Assembly (NCBI RefSeq): GCF_009811755.1
Contig: NZ_BLIV01000001.1
Span: 62,001-126,000, forward strand
Length of the DNA: 64,000 bases
Reading direction: 5' to 3'
Source of the DNA: Roseobacter cerasinus
GTDB taxonomy: Bacteria; Pseudomonadota; Alphaproteobacteria; Rhodobacterales; Rhodobacteraceae
A program made the translations under genes and the position numbers. The notes below the pieces were generated by a model, which was not told where the DNA came from, did not search any database, and was given only the letters and a program-made list of their open reading frames with translations. Position 1 is the stretch's first letter. Every line of letters begins with the position of its first letter. Of this stretch, positions 63,915-64,000 are shown piece by piece.

Positions 63915-64000
63915 TTAGCGCAAACCCTGAGCCGACAATTCCATGATCGCGTCAGCCTCAGCCGGCGTCACGATACCCTGGCCTGTATCGACATCTGCCG
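63915..64000 (-). CDS. Sugar ABC transporter substrate-binding protein, C-terminal end (partial)
   Basis: The minus-strand frame open to the window edge ends DVDTGQGIVTPAEADAIMELSAQGLR, then stop. The segment TGxxIVTPAEADA matches the end of CUT2-class periplasmic sugar-binding proteins. It would be the first gene of the transporter operon; 28 codons are visible. Confidence 0.7.
   Translation of the reverse strand, partial: ADVDTGQGIVTPAEADAIMELSAQGLR

Overview
The window looks like chromosome of a marine-type Rhodobacteraceae (Roseobacter-group alphaproteobacterium). This rests on high GC, the order chpT / proA-proB-obgE / rpmA-rplU with an extended L21, a DUF3553 protein beside the histidine phosphotransferase gene chpT, the olsB-olsA pair, and an rpsB-tsf operon. 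The assignment comes from gene content only; no database search was possible.

Layout. 1-902: the end of a GcvT-domain oxidoreductase gene and a chimeric remnant of a type I secretion locus. 1121-5776: a guanidine-I riboswitch followed by a NitT/TauT-type ABC transporter, a GdmH-type guanidine hydrolase, a histidine-rich protein and a tiny membrane peptide, which together read as a guanidine uptake and hydrolysis operon. 5859-19729: mostly core genes (aroQ, rpsB-tsf, ornithine-lipid synthesis olsB-olsA, chpT, rplU-rpmA, two GNATs around a LysE exporter, obgE-proB-proA, two DUF2059 proteins). 19730-23729: an integration hotspot at tRNA-Ser(CGA). It has an IS91-type transposase remnant and a tyrosine-recombinase remnant on the left, and on the right a large serine recombinase plus truncated mobilization genes.

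23730-34442: a dienelactone-hydrolase-like protein, cytochrome b561, an RND efflux pump with lipoprotein adaptor, two secreted proteins (one YHYH), an EF-hand protein, and a divergent two-component system whose promoter region carries TGTCGC/GCGACA repeats. 34443-45530: accessory DNA with IS110 and IS30 remnants. It carries a LysR-controlled oxidoreductase cluster (CmcJ/NvfI-like, luciferase-like, SDR, crotonase, quinone reductase-like) and a second cluster (ArsR, alpha/beta hydrolase, a decayed BKACE fragment, SDR, glyoxalase-like).

45580-56061 is the most striking part. It is a dense same-strand cluster of seven genes, nearly all exported: a lipoprotein, three trypsin-like S1 proteases, an L,D-transpeptidase-like protein with a peptidoglycan-binding tail, a SARP/BTAD-type regulator with TPR-like helices, and a Tat-exported fusion of a PAP2/haloperoxidase-like domain, a Gly-Arg repeat and an S8 subtilase. 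It reads as an uncharacterised envelope protease system.

56623-60274: a GST / ChrR-cupin / SDR / FAD amine-oxidase / TetR cluster with a candidate TetR operator. 60509-64000: a sugar ABC transporter with a sugar-dehydrogenase-like SDR and an aldose 1-epimerase; it runs off the right edge.
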